Positions 1 through 9,264 of a stretch of DNA of 64,000 nucleotides are shown here, piece after piece. Every line of letters begins with the position of its first letter. Position 1 is the first letter of the stretch. Source of the stretch: an uncultured Lachnospira sp. (GTDB lineage: Bacteria; Bacillota; Clostridia; Lachnospirales; Lachnospiraceae); NCBI GenBank assembly GCA_946186125.1, contig CAMHLZ010000003.1, forward strand, positions 54,959-118,958, in the 5' to 3' direction. The position numbers were made by a program, and so were the translations under genes. The notes beneath the pieces were generated by a model, which saw only the letters and a list, made by a program, of their open reading frames with translations, was not told the DNA's origin and searched no databases.

Positions 1-828
1 TTTCAATGATGTTGCAATTGCTGAAACACCTGAACCAGGGAAACTTATTTTCGATGTCGAAGCAAACATATATACCATATCAGGATTTCCGGCCTTCTCA
101 CACTCGTCAAGAATGTTAAGAATCTTATCCTGCTTATCTTTGTATATATGATGTATGCAATATGCATTATCCCAGAAAATTCTGAAATCTTCTGCCGCCG
201 GCTTTAATGCCGCAAATCTTTTTACAACTTCATCTGAATATGATATTCCTGTGGGATTTGAATATTTTGGCACACACCATATTCCCTTTACAGACGCATC
301 ATTATTAACATACTGTTCAACCATATCCATATCCGGACCATCAGCATTCAAAGGAATGTTAATCATTTCAATTCCAAAAAACTCTGTAATTTTAAAATGT
401 CTGTCATATCCCGGCACAGGACATAAAAACTTTACTTTATCAAGTTTGCACCAAGGTGTAGAACCATTAACTCCATGAGTGACAGAACGTGAAACTGTAT
501 CATACATAATATTAAGGCTTGAGTTTCCATATACGATAACGTTATCTTTTTCCACTTCCATCATCGCAGCCATAAGTCTTCTGCACTCTCCGATACCGTC
601 AAGGTCGCCGTAATTACGGGTATCATTTCCAAGGACTGTATTCATGTCGCACGAACTGTTAATAACATCAAGCATAGGCATGGCAAGTGCAAGCTGTTCT
701 ACCCCCGGCTTTCCTCTTGCCATATTGAGCTGTAATCCCTTAGCCTGTTCCTCTTTGTATTTTTCTTCAAGAGCAGCCTTAACTGTAAGAAGTTCGTTTT
801 TGTCCATCTGTCTGTATGACTTTTTCAT
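1..828 (-). CDS. PLP-dependent aminotransferase, MocR/alanine-glyoxylate-like class (C-terminus outside window)
   Basis: The minus-strand frame opens with ATG at 828, preceded by AGAAAGGA, and runs off the left edge, so about 276 N-terminal residues are seen. The start contains MARGKPG followed by a conserved EQL segment, typical of the fold-type I family Pfam calls Aminotran_MocR (PF12897). Further on are the cofactor-region GNSSLN and PKYSNPTG segments, and near the edge STSKISFPGSG, where the lysine should form the Schiff base with PLP. Many family members are annotated as aspartate or alanine-glyoxylate aminotransferases; the substrate cannot be told from sequence. It is expected to be cytosolic and monocistronic as far as visible. 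Confidence 0.85.
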   Translation of the reverse strand, partial: MKKSYRQMDKNELLTVKAALEEKYKEEQAKGLQLNMARGKPGVEQLALAMPMLDVINSSCDMNTVLGNDTRNYGDLDGIGECRRLMAAMMEVEKDNVIVYGNSSLNIMYDTVSRSVTHGVNGSTPWCKLDKVKFLCPVPGYDRHFKITEFFGIEMINIPLNADGPDMDMVEQYVNNDASVKGIWCVPKYSNPTGISYSDEVVKRFAALKPAAEDFRIFWDNAYCIHHIYKDKQDKILNILDECEKAGNPDMVYMFASTSKISFPGSGVSAIATSLK

Positions 829-900
829 AAATTCTCTATCCTTTCTTCGTACATATTATTTAATGTCTTAAAATCCGTTACATTCATCAAACCACATAAT

Positions 901-930
901 ATAATAACTCTATAACATAAATTCTTGCAA
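901..930 (-). promoter_or_regulatory. Predicted sigma-A promoter of the aminotransferase gene
   Basis: Reading the minus strand, TTGCAA (930-925) and TATTAT (906-901) are separated by 18 bp and lie about 70 bp upstream of the aminotransferase start. The surrounding 130 bp is AT-rich and carries no other recognisable element. Confidence 0.45.
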
Positions 931-957
931 CAATTTTTTTTAAAATATTGCATTTTA

Positions 958-1155
958 TTAAGGACAATGCATGTTATCAGACAAAATTTGTTCTTCTCTT
1001 TGTCTCTCTGTCTCTTTCATGGCATCATCAAGTCCGGTCAAAGCGGCAAACGGTGAAAACTGCGCTGCCCTGTCTTGTATCGACATATGCGGTCTTAAAT
1101 CCGATCTGTGATGCGGTAAATTAATTATATCATCATACTTATGATCCAAACTCAT
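958..1155 (-). CDS. YolD-like protein linked to a Y-family polymerase
   Basis: A 65-residue protein whose start codon overlaps the polymerase stop codon (ATGA), so the two are translationally coupled. It contains the RAAQFSPFAAL segment followed by a GLDDAM-type helix, the hallmark of the small proteins that follow UmuC/DinB-like polymerases in Firmicutes (YolD-like superfamily, PF08863). The molecular role of that family is not established; the fixed gene order suggests it modulates the polymerase. No membrane segment or signal peptide is visible. Confidence 0.75.
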   Translation of the reverse strand: MSLDHKYDDIINLPHHRSDLRPHMSIQDRAAQFSPFAALTGLDDAMKETERQREEQILSDNMHCP

Positions 1156-2561
1156 GCTTTATGACCTCCAATCTGTCCGTTTCTTTGTATCGCCGTTGCA
1201 CCCTCGAGCAGATTCATTCCTTTTACAACTGCATTTTTTCCATATTTGTGTTTTATATCAATTACCGCATCCTGAATTGCTTTTTCTTTTTTCAATTCAT
1301 ACTGCTCTTTTTCGTAATCATTAAAAATGCTCATTTGTCTGTAACTCACATCATCTCTTGCGTCATCCTCATTTATAACATGATTTGCAGTAATTGTAAT
1401 CCGCCTTATGAGCAGATTTTCATCTGTTATTTCATTATATAATTCAACTGCTGCTTTAATAACGGCTTGTGTAGATGATGTATACTTAATCAGATTCTTT
1501 GTTCCATGTGCATGCTTTGGAATCTTTCTTCCATACCTGTCAACAGTGACTTCGCCCCTGTACTTTTTCATATCTGTCTCTTTTATATTGGAAACATCAT
1601 AACCAATGGTCAGCACAATCTGATTCGTAACAAGTCTTTTTTCTACAAGCTCAAGTACGAGCAGGTCAGTCATCTCTTTTACAACCAGTTCACCTTTTTT
1701 ATATTCGTAGGGGCACATCAGAACCTGTCCTGAACTTATACTGTTCTGTCTTGGTCTGTATTCCTTAATATCTTTTATTGTACAAGGCTCCCAGCCCCAT
1801 GCATGATCAATCAGAAGTTCCGCATTAACACCGAACAATTTATATAATAAATCTTCATTGTAAAATTCTCCCGTTCTTCCGACTGAACACCTTGCTACAT
1901 CTCCCATAGTCTCAATTCCATATTTTTTCAGTTTTGTGGAATATCCGCTTCCGACACGCCAGAAATCTGTTATCGGCTTATGCCCCCACAACTCTCTTCT
2001 GTATGTCATTTCATCTAACTGTGCAATACGTACACCTTTTTCGTCTGCCGGAATTCTTTTAGCCATAACATCCATTGCAACCTTGCACAAATAAAGATTT
2101 GTACCTATACCCGCTGTTGCAGTTATACCCGTTTCACCTAAAACATCAAGTATCATCTGAGATGCCAGTTCTTTAGGTGTCATATTATAATTATTGAGAT
2201 ATCCGGTCACATCCATAAATACTTCATCTATCGAATAAACATGAATATCTTCCGGCGCAACATACTTCAGATAAATATTATATATACGCGAACTGTATTC
2301 CATGTATAACGCCATTCTTGGTTTTGCTATAATGAATTGCTGCCTTGCTTCACGTGCCTTTTGCTCTACCTCAAACAATCGTGCCCTGCCCGGGATGCCA
2401 ATTTTTTTCAGTGAGGGTGTTACCGCAAGACATATCGTTTTTGATGTTCTGTCAGAATCAGCCACAACCAGATTTGTACTGAGCGGATCAAGATTTCGCT
2501 CTACACATTCTACAGAAGCGTAAAATGATTTTAAATCAATTGCAATATACACTTTTTCCAT
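1152..2561 (-). CDS. Y-family DNA polymerase (UmuC/DinB-like), translesion synthesis
   Basis: An error-prone polymerase of about 469 residues. Near the N-terminus is the catalytic AIDLKSFYASVE segment with its metal-binding Asp, and near residue 110 the second catalytic motif YSIDEVFMDVT. The palm and fingers are followed by a helix-hairpin region (IETMGDVARC) and a little-finger domain with ITANHV. I chose the ATG at 2561 because GGGGGA lies 5 nt upstream; an upstream ATG at 2585 would overlap the preceding gene and has no better site. It is third in an operon with YhaO/YhaN-like proteins and a YolD-like protein, which indicates a DNA-damage response role. It belongs to the UmuC-type Firmicute group rather than classic DinB, judging from the YolD partner. 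Confidence 0.92.
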   Translation of the reverse strand: MEKVYIAIDLKSFYASVECVERNLDPLSTNLVVADSDRTSKTICLAVTPSLKKIGIPGRARLFEVEQKAREARQQFIIAKPRMALYMEYSSRIYNIYLKYVAPEDIHVYSIDEVFMDVTGYLNNYNMTPKELASQMILDVLGETGITATAGIGTNLYLCKVAMDVMAKRIPADEKGVRIAQLDEMTYRRELWGHKPITDFWRVGSGYSTKLKKYGIETMGDVARCSVGRTGEFYNEDLLYKLFGVNAELLIDHAWGWEPCTIKDIKEYRPRQNSISSGQVLMCPYEYKKGELVVKEMTDLLVLELVEKRLVTNQIVLTIGYDVSNIKETDMKKYRGEVTVDRYGRKIPKHAHGTKNLIKYTSSTQAVIKAAVELYNEITDENLLIRRITITANHVINEDDARDDVSYRQMSIFNDYEKEQYELKKEKAIQDAVIDIKHKYGKNAVVKGMNLLEGATAIQRNGQIGGHKA

Positions 2562-2572
2562 ATATCCCCCTA

Positions 2573-4072
2573 TCAATTCATCCATTCATTCTTTCTTGCC
2601 GTAAAATATAACAGCTGATATTTTTCTGATAGTCTTTCCATAAATCTTCCGGCTTCCTTAATTTTTTCATCATCCAGATGAACAAACACATCATCCATTA
2701 CTATAAAAGGTGCTTCTCCCTCATACATCACATCTATCAAAGCCATTCTTAAACATATATTCACAATGTCCCTGTATCCTTCACTTAAAAATGCGGCATC
2801 TCTTAGCATTCCACTTTCTTCAAAATTAATATTCATGTTAATATCAATTTGAAAATTCATGCTATCAAAATATTTTAAATATTTTTTGAAACTCTTTAAT
2901 ACCGGCACTACATATCCGGAACTTAAGTTTTCTTTAGCTTTTATAATGTAATTTCTAGTTTTTTCAGCAATCTGATATTCTTTGAAATACTTCTCATACT
3001 CCTTTTTCATATCATCAAATCTCCTTGAAACTTCATCTATACCGGATAATTCTTTTCTTAACTCATTTATTTCTGTCTGAGCATAAATCATATCCGCTCT
3101 TACTTTCTGTAACCTTTCATTAACAGCGTCCCTTTCATTATCAAGTTCTTCTGTTTTTGAAACATAGTCTTTGTTTTTATTTTTATTGAAATTTATAATC
3201 TGCAATATAAAAGATATGCAAAGGCATGCTATACCCGGTATATATTGTTTCAAATAAATACAGACTGCTGCCGATATTATTAATACAAAAATCTTTATTA
3301 TATCACCGTATCCACTACTCTTTATGTTATTATCAGCATTTATCTTTTCCTGTTTCATGGATTCAAGCCTATTTAATAATTCTCTATCTTCTTTACGCAG
3401 TCTGATAATGTTTTCTCCGATATCATTTATCTTTTTTTCGATTTCATAACCCGCAAGCAATTCTTTTTCAAGACTCATTTTTTCTTTTTTCATTTTGTAT
3501 AAGTATCCGGTCTTTCTGACAGGGCTCATTTTATTCAGATAATCCTGCAATAATCTGCATATATCTTCATATCGGTTTACATCTTTAGTATCATCCACCA
3601 GATTACCAAGTTTCGCATTTATATCGTCAGATTCTCCCGTTGTCGTGTCCGCTGATGTTATAAATGCTGTCCTTTTATATGACTCCTCATCTATTTCAAG
3701 GAGATATTTTCCCATACTCCCCTGAATATTCTCTATCATTTTTCCGGTATGTATATTGATTATCTGTATCTCATCATCTTTTTCTTTCTCACCGAATATT
3801 TTTTTTACAACATATTCATTACGACTTGTGGATATCCGTATACTTCCACCATATAAGCCATGATTCCACGGTCTGTATCTTTTTCTTTCATTATCTGTAT
3901 CATTTCTTGCTCTCTCTCCCGAGAATCCATAAAGCATTATCCTTATAAATGCAGAAAAAGTGCTTTTACCCCAACCGTTTTCTCTTACTATAGTATTGAC
4001 GGATTCGTTAAAATCCATTTCGATATCACTAAGTCTTCCAAAATTATATATTTTACAGCTTATGATTCTCAT
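2573..4072 (-). CDS. YhaN/SbcC-like AAA ATPase with coiled coil and internal membrane segment
   Basis: A 499-residue RecF/SbcC-class ATPase. The N-terminus has a lobe with NGWGKSTF as Walker A (around residue 35); the C-terminus has the LSEGYRD signature and the Walker B strand FIVMDDVFVHLD. The middle is charged coiled coil interrupted near residues 255-292 by two hydrophobic stretches (FVLIISAAVCIYL and GIACLCISFILQII), as in Bacillus YhaN but unlike cytosolic SbcC. It is much shorter than SbcC (about 1000 residues). Its ATG overlaps the stop of the upstream nuclease by one base (TAATG), as expected for a two-subunit Mre11/Rad50-like complex. The inferred role is ATP-driven DNA-end binding or processing, possibly at the membrane. 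Confidence 0.85.
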   Translation of the reverse strand: MRIISCKIYNFGRLSDIEMDFNESVNTIVRENGWGKSTFSAFIRIMLYGFSGERARNDTDNERKRYRPWNHGLYGGSIRISTSRNEYVVKKIFGEKEKDDEIQIINIHTGKMIENIQGSMGKYLLEIDEESYKRTAFITSADTTTGESDDINAKLGNLVDDTKDVNRYEDICRLLQDYLNKMSPVRKTGYLYKMKKEKMSLEKELLAGYEIEKKINDIGENIIRLRKEDRELLNRLESMKQEKINADNNIKSSGYGDIIKIFVLIISAAVCIYLKQYIPGIACLCISFILQIINFNKNKNKDYVSKTEELDNERDAVNERLQKVRADMIYAQTEINELRKELSGIDEVSRRFDDMKKEYEKYFKEYQIAEKTRNYIIKAKENLSSGYVVPVLKSFKKYLKYFDSMNFQIDINMNINFEESGMLRDAAFLSEGYRDIVNICLRMALIDVMYEGEAPFIVMDDVFVHLDDEKIKEAGRFMERLSEKYQLLYFTARKNEWMN

Positions 4073-5145
4073 TATGATATCACACCTTTCGTAATAACAG
4101 AAATACCCATTTTAAGAATTGCTGCCTTGTCTTCTTCGGACTCATCCGAAGCTTTGACAAGTCTTACAAATTCTCCTTTTAAAGAGATGCTCTCATCATC
4201 TAAATATTCCTCTGATACCCGCTCTGTACTGTCACATATTTTTACATATTCATACCTTTCCTGAAAATATTCGTATATGTATACCGTATTAATACGTCTG
4301 TCCCATGAAAGTGCTCCTTCTAATATTACTTTGATATAGTCTTTGAATTCTGCACCGCATTTTGACAATTCACTGCTTATAAGCTGCAATATTTCATTAT
4401 CTGACGCACAATTTCCAACATCAACAGACAATTGATGCAGTTTTCTCCCTGCTACAGAAACAAATTTCATTCTGAATGTCAAATCTTCCTCATCTATGTC
4501 AAGCAAAATAAACCCATGCTCTCCACATTCATCAAATCCTCTCCCCTCAAGACATCCCGGATAGCAATACACGCCTCTGTCATCTATAATACCTTTTTTA
4601 AAGGAATGTATGTGCCCAAGTGCCATGTAATCTATATTCTTTTCTCTATAATCATCTATCTTAATGTGATTATAATTCTCATCACCATGCAGCATAAGTA
4701 TATTGAATTTTTCTTTATCAAGTTCCAGATACTTACTTGCTATATTATCATTTTTTTCATCAAGCTCCAAACCTGTTATAACAATATCCCCCATACCATA
4801 CGAACGCCATTTGTCATTAAACATTTTTAAATTAACAGGAATATCACCTGAAAACACATTATCTTCGTCGTGATTCCCTTTAAGATAAAAAAATAATATA
4901 TCCGGATGTTCTCTTATTCCGTCAAGTACCGTGTCCCTAATAAATGTATCGGGAACATTTGTGTCAAATAAATCTCCTGATATTAATACAGCCTCTGCAT
5001 CATTTAAATCCGCATATTCAACCATCCTGTTAAATGTATGAAGAAGCTCAATATTTCTCCCGTATGCTCTTTTTTTATCCAGATGTGCCGTCAGTCTTGA
5101 ATCAAGATGTAAATCCGCACAATGTATTATCCTCACTGTCATCAC
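4072..5145 (-). CDS. YhaO/SbcD-like metallophosphoesterase (DNA nuclease subunit)
   Basis: A 357-residue calcineurin-fold phosphoesterase with the complete Mre11/SbcD motif set: DLHLD near the N-terminus, GDLFD, GNHDE, LHGDE and GHIHS. These bind two metal ions, usually Mn. The C-terminal third has the capping/dimer region and an acidic tail. Two tandem ATGs open the frame; AGGTG lies immediately before the first, so the second (5142) may be used. It is the first gene of a four-gene repair operon and presumably forms a complex with the YhaN-like ATPase encoded next. Its promoter overlaps a LexA-box-like palindrome. Confidence 0.88.
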   Translation of the reverse strand: MMTVRIIHCADLHLDSRLTAHLDKKRAYGRNIELLHTFNRMVEYADLNDAEAVLISGDLFDTNVPDTFIRDTVLDGIREHPDILFFYLKGNHDEDNVFSGDIPVNLKMFNDKWRSYGMGDIVITGLELDEKNDNIASKYLELDKEKFNILMLHGDENYNHIKIDDYREKNIDYMALGHIHSFKKGIIDDRGVYCYPGCLEGRGFDECGEHGFILLDIDEEDLTFRMKFVSVAGRKLHQLSVDVGNCASDNEILQLISSELSKCGAEFKDYIKVILEGALSWDRRINTVYIYEYFQERYEYVKICDSTERVSEEYLDDESISLKGEFVRLVKASDESEEDKAAILKMGISVITKGVIS

Positions 5146-5172
5146 CTGTCTTTGTATTTCATGATATTATCC

Positions 5173-5201
5173 ATTGTACCAAACATTTGTTTGCATTGCA
5201 A
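5173..5201 (-). promoter_or_regulatory. Promoter of the repair operon with LexA-box-like operator in the spacer
   Basis: On the minus strand TTGCAA (5201-5196) and TACAAT (5178-5173) are spaced by 17 bp. The spacer holds CAAACATTTGTTTG (5180-5193, plus strand), an imperfect 14-bp palindrome that differs at three positions from the Bacillus-type LexA consensus CGAAC-N4-GTTCG. Repression from within a -35/-10 spacer is a standard geometry. The operon behind it encodes DNA-repair proteins, which makes SOS control plausible; the site itself is inferred. Confidence 0.55.
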
Positions 5202-5208
5202 TTTTTTA

Positions 5209-5237
5209 TTGAAATTATTTTATGAATATGTTATAGT
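5209..5237 (+). promoter_or_regulatory. Predicted promoter of the sodium:solute symporter gene
   Basis: TTGAAA (5209-5214) and TATAGT (5232-5237) with a 17-bp spacer, 58 bp before the start codon. It is back to back with the repair-operon promoter, only 8 bp from that promoter's -35 box. Confidence 0.6.
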
Positions 5238-5294
5238 TGCTTTAACGCTTTAAAGTATTGGTGTTAAATAACTAGAAAAGAGGGTATTTATATT

Positions 5295-6881
5295 ATGAGA
5301 GAAGTATTATGTATCATCATGCTTGTAATTTTTTTCGCCGTGATGATAGGAGTAGGGTTTTACTCCAGAAAACATGCAACTGATGTAAACGGATTTGTAT
5401 TAGGCGGGCGGGGTGTCGGTCCATGGCTTACCGCATTCGCCTTTGGAACTTCTTATTTTTCAGCAGTTATTTTTGTCGGTTATGCTGGACAGTTTGGCTG
5501 GAATTTCGGGCTTTCGTCTACCTGGGCGGGTCTTGGTAACGCGTTTATCGGCTCACTCCTGGCATGGAATATATTAGGAAGAAGGACCCGTGTTATGACC
5601 CAGCATCTCGATGCAAAAACGATGCCGGATTTTTTTGGAAAGCGGTTCAATTCAACTAAACTTAAGGTTATTGCTGCTGTTATAGTTTTCATTTTCCTGA
5701 TTCCTTACACAGCATCATTATACAATGGACTTTCAAGTCTTTTCGGTCTGGTATTTGATATTCCTTACTGGGTTGTTATTCTTGTAATGGCAGTTCTTAC
5801 CGGATTTTACGTTATCTTTGGCGGATATATGGCAACCGCAATTAATGATTTTATCCAGGGAATTATCATGTTATTTGGAATCTGTGCCGTTATTTTATCT
5901 GTTTTAAATGATAATGGCGGACTCTTAAATGCTACAAAGGAACTTGCAACAATAGAGGGTGACGCAGGCTGGACAGGCGCTTATTCTTCATTCTTAGGTC
6001 CTGACCCGCTGGCATTATTATTCGTTGTAATTCTTACTTCACTTGGCACATGGGGACTTCCTCAAATGGTCGGAAAGTTTTATGCTATCAAGAGTGAAAA
6101 AGATATACACAAGGGTACTTTGATTTCTACCGTATTTGCAATTATCGTCGCTGGCGGATGTTATTTTCTGGGCGGCTTCGGAAGATTATATGAGGATTAT
6201 ATTTCTTACAATCCTGCAACAGGAAAACCGCTTTTTGATACTATAATTCCGTCAATGCTTGCAACCCTGCCTGATGTAGTAGTTGCTGTAGTGATTGTTC
6301 TTGTTCTTTCGGCATCAATGTCAACATTGTCTTCGCTGGTACTTACATCAAGCTCAACTTTTACACTTGATGTTATTAAAACTGGCAGTAAAAAAGAAAT
6401 GGATGATAAAAAACAGGTATTTATAATGCGTATATTTATTGTATTTTTTATAATTGTGTCTGCTATTATTGCAGTTATAAAAGATTCTCATCCTGAGGTT
6501 ACATTTATCGCCCAGATGATGGGTGTATCATGGGGTGCTTTAGCCGGTGCTTTCCTTGCTCCGTTTTTCTACGGTCTGTACTGGAAAGGTGTAACTAAAG
6601 TCTCTGCTGCAATCTGCTTTGCCTGGGGATGCGGTATAGCACTCGTGCAGTTATACATTACGCTCTGTAATGTTGATGTCACAAAATTTGGTGTTGTGTT
6701 AGGATATATTTTCAAATCCTCAATCAACTCCGGCGTTGTGGCAATGGTTGGCGGTCTTGTTATAGTACCGGTCGTAAGTTTATTTACTAATAAGCCTGAC
6801 GAAACCATTATGAATGATGTATTTAAATGCTATACGGAACATGTATCGGTGGAGAAGAAATATTCTTTGGAAGAAGATTAG
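5295..6881 (+). CDS. Sodium:solute symporter (SSS family)
   Basis: A 528-residue polytopic membrane protein with about 13 hydrophobic segments and the SSS-family hallmarks: the early GFYSRKHATD loop, GGRGVGPWLTAFAFGTSYFS (TM2 region with the sodium-site serines), FGGYMA in TM5, and a long TM8 segment ALSASMSTLSS-like (VLVLSASMSTLSSLV) containing the conserved Ser/Thr sodium ligands. It couples sodium entry to uptake of a small organic solute (proline, pantothenate or a sugar acid in relatives); the substrate cannot be assigned. The gene stands alone between its own promoter and a strong bidirectional terminator. GAGGG sits 11 nt before the start. Confidence 0.88.
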   Translation: MREVLCIIMLVIFFAVMIGVGFYSRKHATDVNGFVLGGRGVGPWLTAFAFGTSYFSAVIFVGYAGQFGWNFGLSSTWAGLGNAFIGSLLAWNILGRRTRVMTQHLDAKTMPDFFGKRFNSTKLKVIAAVIVFIFLIPYTASLYNGLSSLFGLVFDIPYWVVILVMAVLTGFYVIFGGYMATAINDFIQGIIMLFGICAVILSVLNDNGGLLNATKELATIEGDAGWTGAYSSFLGPDPLALLFVVILTSLGTWGLPQMVGKFYAIKSEKDIHKGTLISTVFAIIVAGGCYFLGGFGRLYEDYISYNPATGKPLFDTIIPSMLATLPDVVVAVVIVLVLSASMSTLSSLVLTSSSTFTLDVIKTGSKKEMDDKKQVFIMRIFIVFFIIVSAIIAVIKDSHPEVTFIAQMMGVSWGALAGAFLAPFFYGLYWKGVTKVSAAICFAWGCGIALVQLYITLCNVDVTKFGVVLGYIFKSSINSGVVAMVGGLVIVPVVSLFTNKPDETIMNDVFKCYTEHVSVEKKYSLEED

Positions 6882-6886
6882 TTTAA

Positions 6887-6936
6887 AATATAATCCCCCG
6901 GGCTAGCTTTTGGGAGCTCACCCGGGGGATTATATT
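6887..6936. terminator. Bidirectional intrinsic terminator between the symporter and pckA
   Basis: A near-perfect 17-bp stem centred on CCCCCGGG / CCCGGGGG with an 18-nt loop, flanked by A-rich and T-rich sequence on the two sides. It lies between the convergent symporter and pckA genes and should stop transcription from both. Confidence 0.9.
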
Positions 6937-6955
6937 ATTTGAACTTATATATATC

Positions 6956-8560
6956 TTATAACTGTGGTCCTGCTGCAACTAATGCCTTACCTGCATCATT
7001 TCCTTCATATTTACCAAAGTTCTTTGTAAATCTTGAAGCAAGATCTTTTGCCTTTGTCTCCCATTCAGAAGCATCTGCATATGTATCACGTGGATCAAGA
7101 ATTGCAGTATCTACTCCAGGAAGCTCTGTAGGAACTTCGAAATTGAACATTGGAATTGTCTTTGTAGGAGCTTTATTGATATCTCCACTTAAGATAGCAT
7201 CGATGATACCACGTGTATCTTTAATAGAGATTCTCTTACCTGTTCCATTCCATCCTGTGTTAACTAAGTATGCCTTAGCTCCACTCTGCTGCATCTTCTT
7301 TACAAGCTCTTCACCGTATTTTGTAGGATGAAGTTCAAGGAATGCCTGACCAAAGCATGCTGAGAATGTAGGTGTAGGCTCTGTGATTCCTCTTTCTGTA
7401 CCTGCAAGTTTAGCTGTAAATCCTGAAAGGAAGTAGTACTGTGTCTGCTCAGGTGTAAGTATAGATACTGGTGGAAGTACTCCAAACGCATCAGCTGATA
7501 AGAAGATTACATTCTTAGCTGCAGGTGCTGAAGAAACCGGACGTACAATGTTGTTGATATGATTGATTGGATAAGAAACACGTGTATTCTCTGTAACGCT
7601 CTTATCTGTGAAATCAATCTTTCCATCTGCTGCTACCGTAACGTTTTCAAGAAGAGCATCTCTCTTAATAGCATTGTAGATATCAGGCTCTGAATCCTTA
7701 TCAAGGTCAATAACTTTTGCATAGCATCCGCCTTCAAAGTTAAATACACCGTTATCATCCCATCCGTGCTCGTCATCACCGATAAGAAGACGCTTAGGAT
7801 CTGTAGATAATGTTGTCTTACCTGTTCCTGAAAGTCCGAAGAAGATTGCTGTATTTTCACCATTCATATCTGTATTTGCTGAACAGTGCATTGAAGCAAT
7901 TCCTTTTAATGGAAGATAGTAGTTCATCATAGAGAACATACCCTTCTTCATCTCTCCGCCGTACCATGTATTAATGATAACCTGCTCACGACTTGTAATG
8001 TTAAATGCTACACAAGTCTCTGAGTTAAGACCTAACTCTTTAAAGTTCTCAACTTTAGCTTTAGAAGCATTATATACTACGAAATCAGGCTCAAAATCTT
8101 TAAGTTCATCCTCTGTAGGCTGGATAAACATGTTCTTGATAAAGTGTGCCTGCCATGCTACCTCTACGATAAAACGAACAGCCATACGTGTATCTTTATT
8201 TGCTCCACAGAATGCATCTACAACGAAAAGTCTCTTGTTAGAAAGCTCTTTCTTAGCGATATCTTTTACTGCAGCCCATGTTTCCTCTGTCATAGGATGG
8301 TTGTCATTCTTATACTCGTCAGATGTCCACCATACTGTATCTTTAGAATTCTCATCCATAACGATGAACTTATCTTTTGGTGAACGTCCCGTATAAATTC
8401 CGGTCATAACGTTAACTGCTCCGAGTTCTGTTTTCTGTCCAACTTCATATCCCTCGAGTCCGGACTTTGTCTCCTCCTCGAATAATACGTCATAAGAAGG
8501 ATTATACACAATCTCAGTCGCTCCGGTAATGCCATACTTACTTAAATCGATTTCTGCCAT
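6956..8560 (-). CDS. pckA: Phosphoenolpyruvate carboxykinase (ATP)
   Basis: A 534-residue ATP-type PEP carboxykinase (EC 4.1.1.49), interconverting oxaloacetate plus ATP with PEP, CO2 and ADP. Visible motifs are GRSPKDKF near the N-terminus (substrate region), the kinase-1a P-loop [11 protein letters not shown], the metal-site kinase-2 motif GDDEHGW, and the adenine-binding region RTPV-like segment with RISIKDTRG. Length is typical of the family. The start follows AGAGG by 9 nt. In gut Clostridia this enzyme often runs in the carboxylating direction as an anaplerotic, ATP-yielding step. An inverted repeat GAAACTG-N5-CAGTTCC at 8647-8665 in the upstream region could be an operator, but this is weak. 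Confidence 0.97.
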   Translation of the reverse strand: MAEIDLSKYGITGATEIVYNPSYDVLFEEETKSGLEGYEVGQKTELGAVNVMTGIYTGRSPKDKFIVMDENSKDTVWWTSDEYKNDNHPMTEETWAAVKDIAKKELSNKRLFVVDAFCGANKDTRMAVRFIVEVAWQAHFIKNMFIQPTEDELKDFEPDFVVYNASKAKVENFKELGLNSETCVAFNITSREQVIINTWYGGEMKKGMFSMMNYYLPLKGIASMHCSANTDMNGENTAIFFGLSGTGKTTLSTDPKRLLIGDDEHGWDDNGVFNFEGGCYAKVIDLDKDSEPDIYNAIKRDALLENVTVAADGKIDFTDKSVTENTRVSYPINHINNIVRPVSSAPAAKNVIFLSADAFGVLPPVSILTPEQTQYYFLSGFTAKLAGTERGITEPTPTFSACFGQAFLELHPTKYGEELVKKMQQSGAKAYLVNTGWNGTGKRISIKDTRGIIDAILSGDINKAPTKTIPMFNFEVPTELPGVDTAILDPRDTYADASEWETKAKDLASRFTKNFGKYEGNDAGKALVAAGPQL

Positions 8561-8728
8561 TTGATTTTACCTCTTTTCTTAAAATTTGTAATTTATTTGA
8601 TAACCTATTGCCCACTACAGGTATACGGTATCTTTCCTTAAAATGCGAAACTGTATGACAGTTCCCCACTTTCACTTTAGTAGTATACATAAATAAAGAA
8701 AATAAATCAATATCAAAATATAATTTTC

Positions 8729-8757
8729 TTAATAAATAAAATCTTTTGTGTTATAAT
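8729..8757 (+). promoter_or_regulatory. Predicted extended -10 promoter of the small membrane protein gene
   Basis: TATAAT at 8752-8757 preceded by TGT (extended -10), with a weak TTAATA -35 (8729-8734) at 17 bp. It lies 33 bp before the start at 8790. Confidence 0.5.
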
Positions 8758-8789
8758 ATATGTGATTTACATATGAAAGGAATATATGC

Positions 8790-9191
8790 ATGATGAAAGA
8801 AAAGAATCCATTAATAGTATTTTTTGCAGGAATTATTCTGCTTGGTGCCGGTCTTTACTGGCTCTTCAACTCTGTAGACGTATCAGCCATTGGTTTTGGT
8901 TTCGGATATTCTTTCCGCCTAGGAGGTACTTCCATACCATCCGGACTTACCGTAGTTCCGCTTATTGTTGCAATATTCTGGTGGGTTATAAAACCTGATT
9001 CATTTGGTCCTAAGGTTCTGTTTGTACTTGGATTAGTGATAATTATTGCAGCTATAATTATGAGCGTAACATTACGTTTCAGGACAAGAACACTGTATGA
9101 ATATATTTTAATGCTTGCAATGATAGTATCAGGTGCCGGACTTTTAGCAAGAGTATTACTTGCAGGCAATTCTAATTCTAAATCCAAATAA
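8790..9191 (+). CDS. Small integral membrane protein of unknown function
   Basis: A 133-residue protein with four hydrophobic segments (about residues 8-26, 53-67, 74-92 and 103-123) and a polar, Ser/Lys-rich C-terminal tail. A glycine-rich loop (GFGFGYSFRLGG) separates the first two. I do not recognise a family. AAAGGAA lies upstream and two tandem ATGs (8790, 8793) are available. It has its own promoter and terminator, so it is probably monocistronic, and nothing nearby points to a function. Confidence 0.7.
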   Translation: MMKEKNPLIVFFAGIILLGAGLYWLFNSVDVSAIGFGFGYSFRLGGTSIPSGLTVVPLIVAIFWWVIKPDSFGPKVLFVLGLVIIIAAIIMSVTLRFRTRTLYEYILMLAMIVSGAGLLARVLLAGNSNSKSK

Positions 9192-9207
9192 ATTAGATTT
9201 TATTGTT

Positions 9208-9244
9208 AAATGGGGCATTCATTAATGACATGCCCCATTTTTTG
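9208..9244 (+). terminator. Intrinsic terminator, probably bidirectional
   Basis: Stem AAATGGGGCAT / ATGCCCCATTT with a short loop and six T residues on the plus strand. It closes the small membrane protein gene and may also serve the convergent EAL-kinase gene whose stop lies at 9265. Confidence 0.88.
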
Positions 9245-9264
9245 ATTTTGTATTCAAGCGAAGT

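Noticed and set aside
8647..8665. GAAACTG-N5-CAGTTCC inverted repeat upstream of pckA as a defined operator
   Set aside because: It is a single short repeat without a regulator nearby or a clear promoter relation, so it is only mentioned with pckA.
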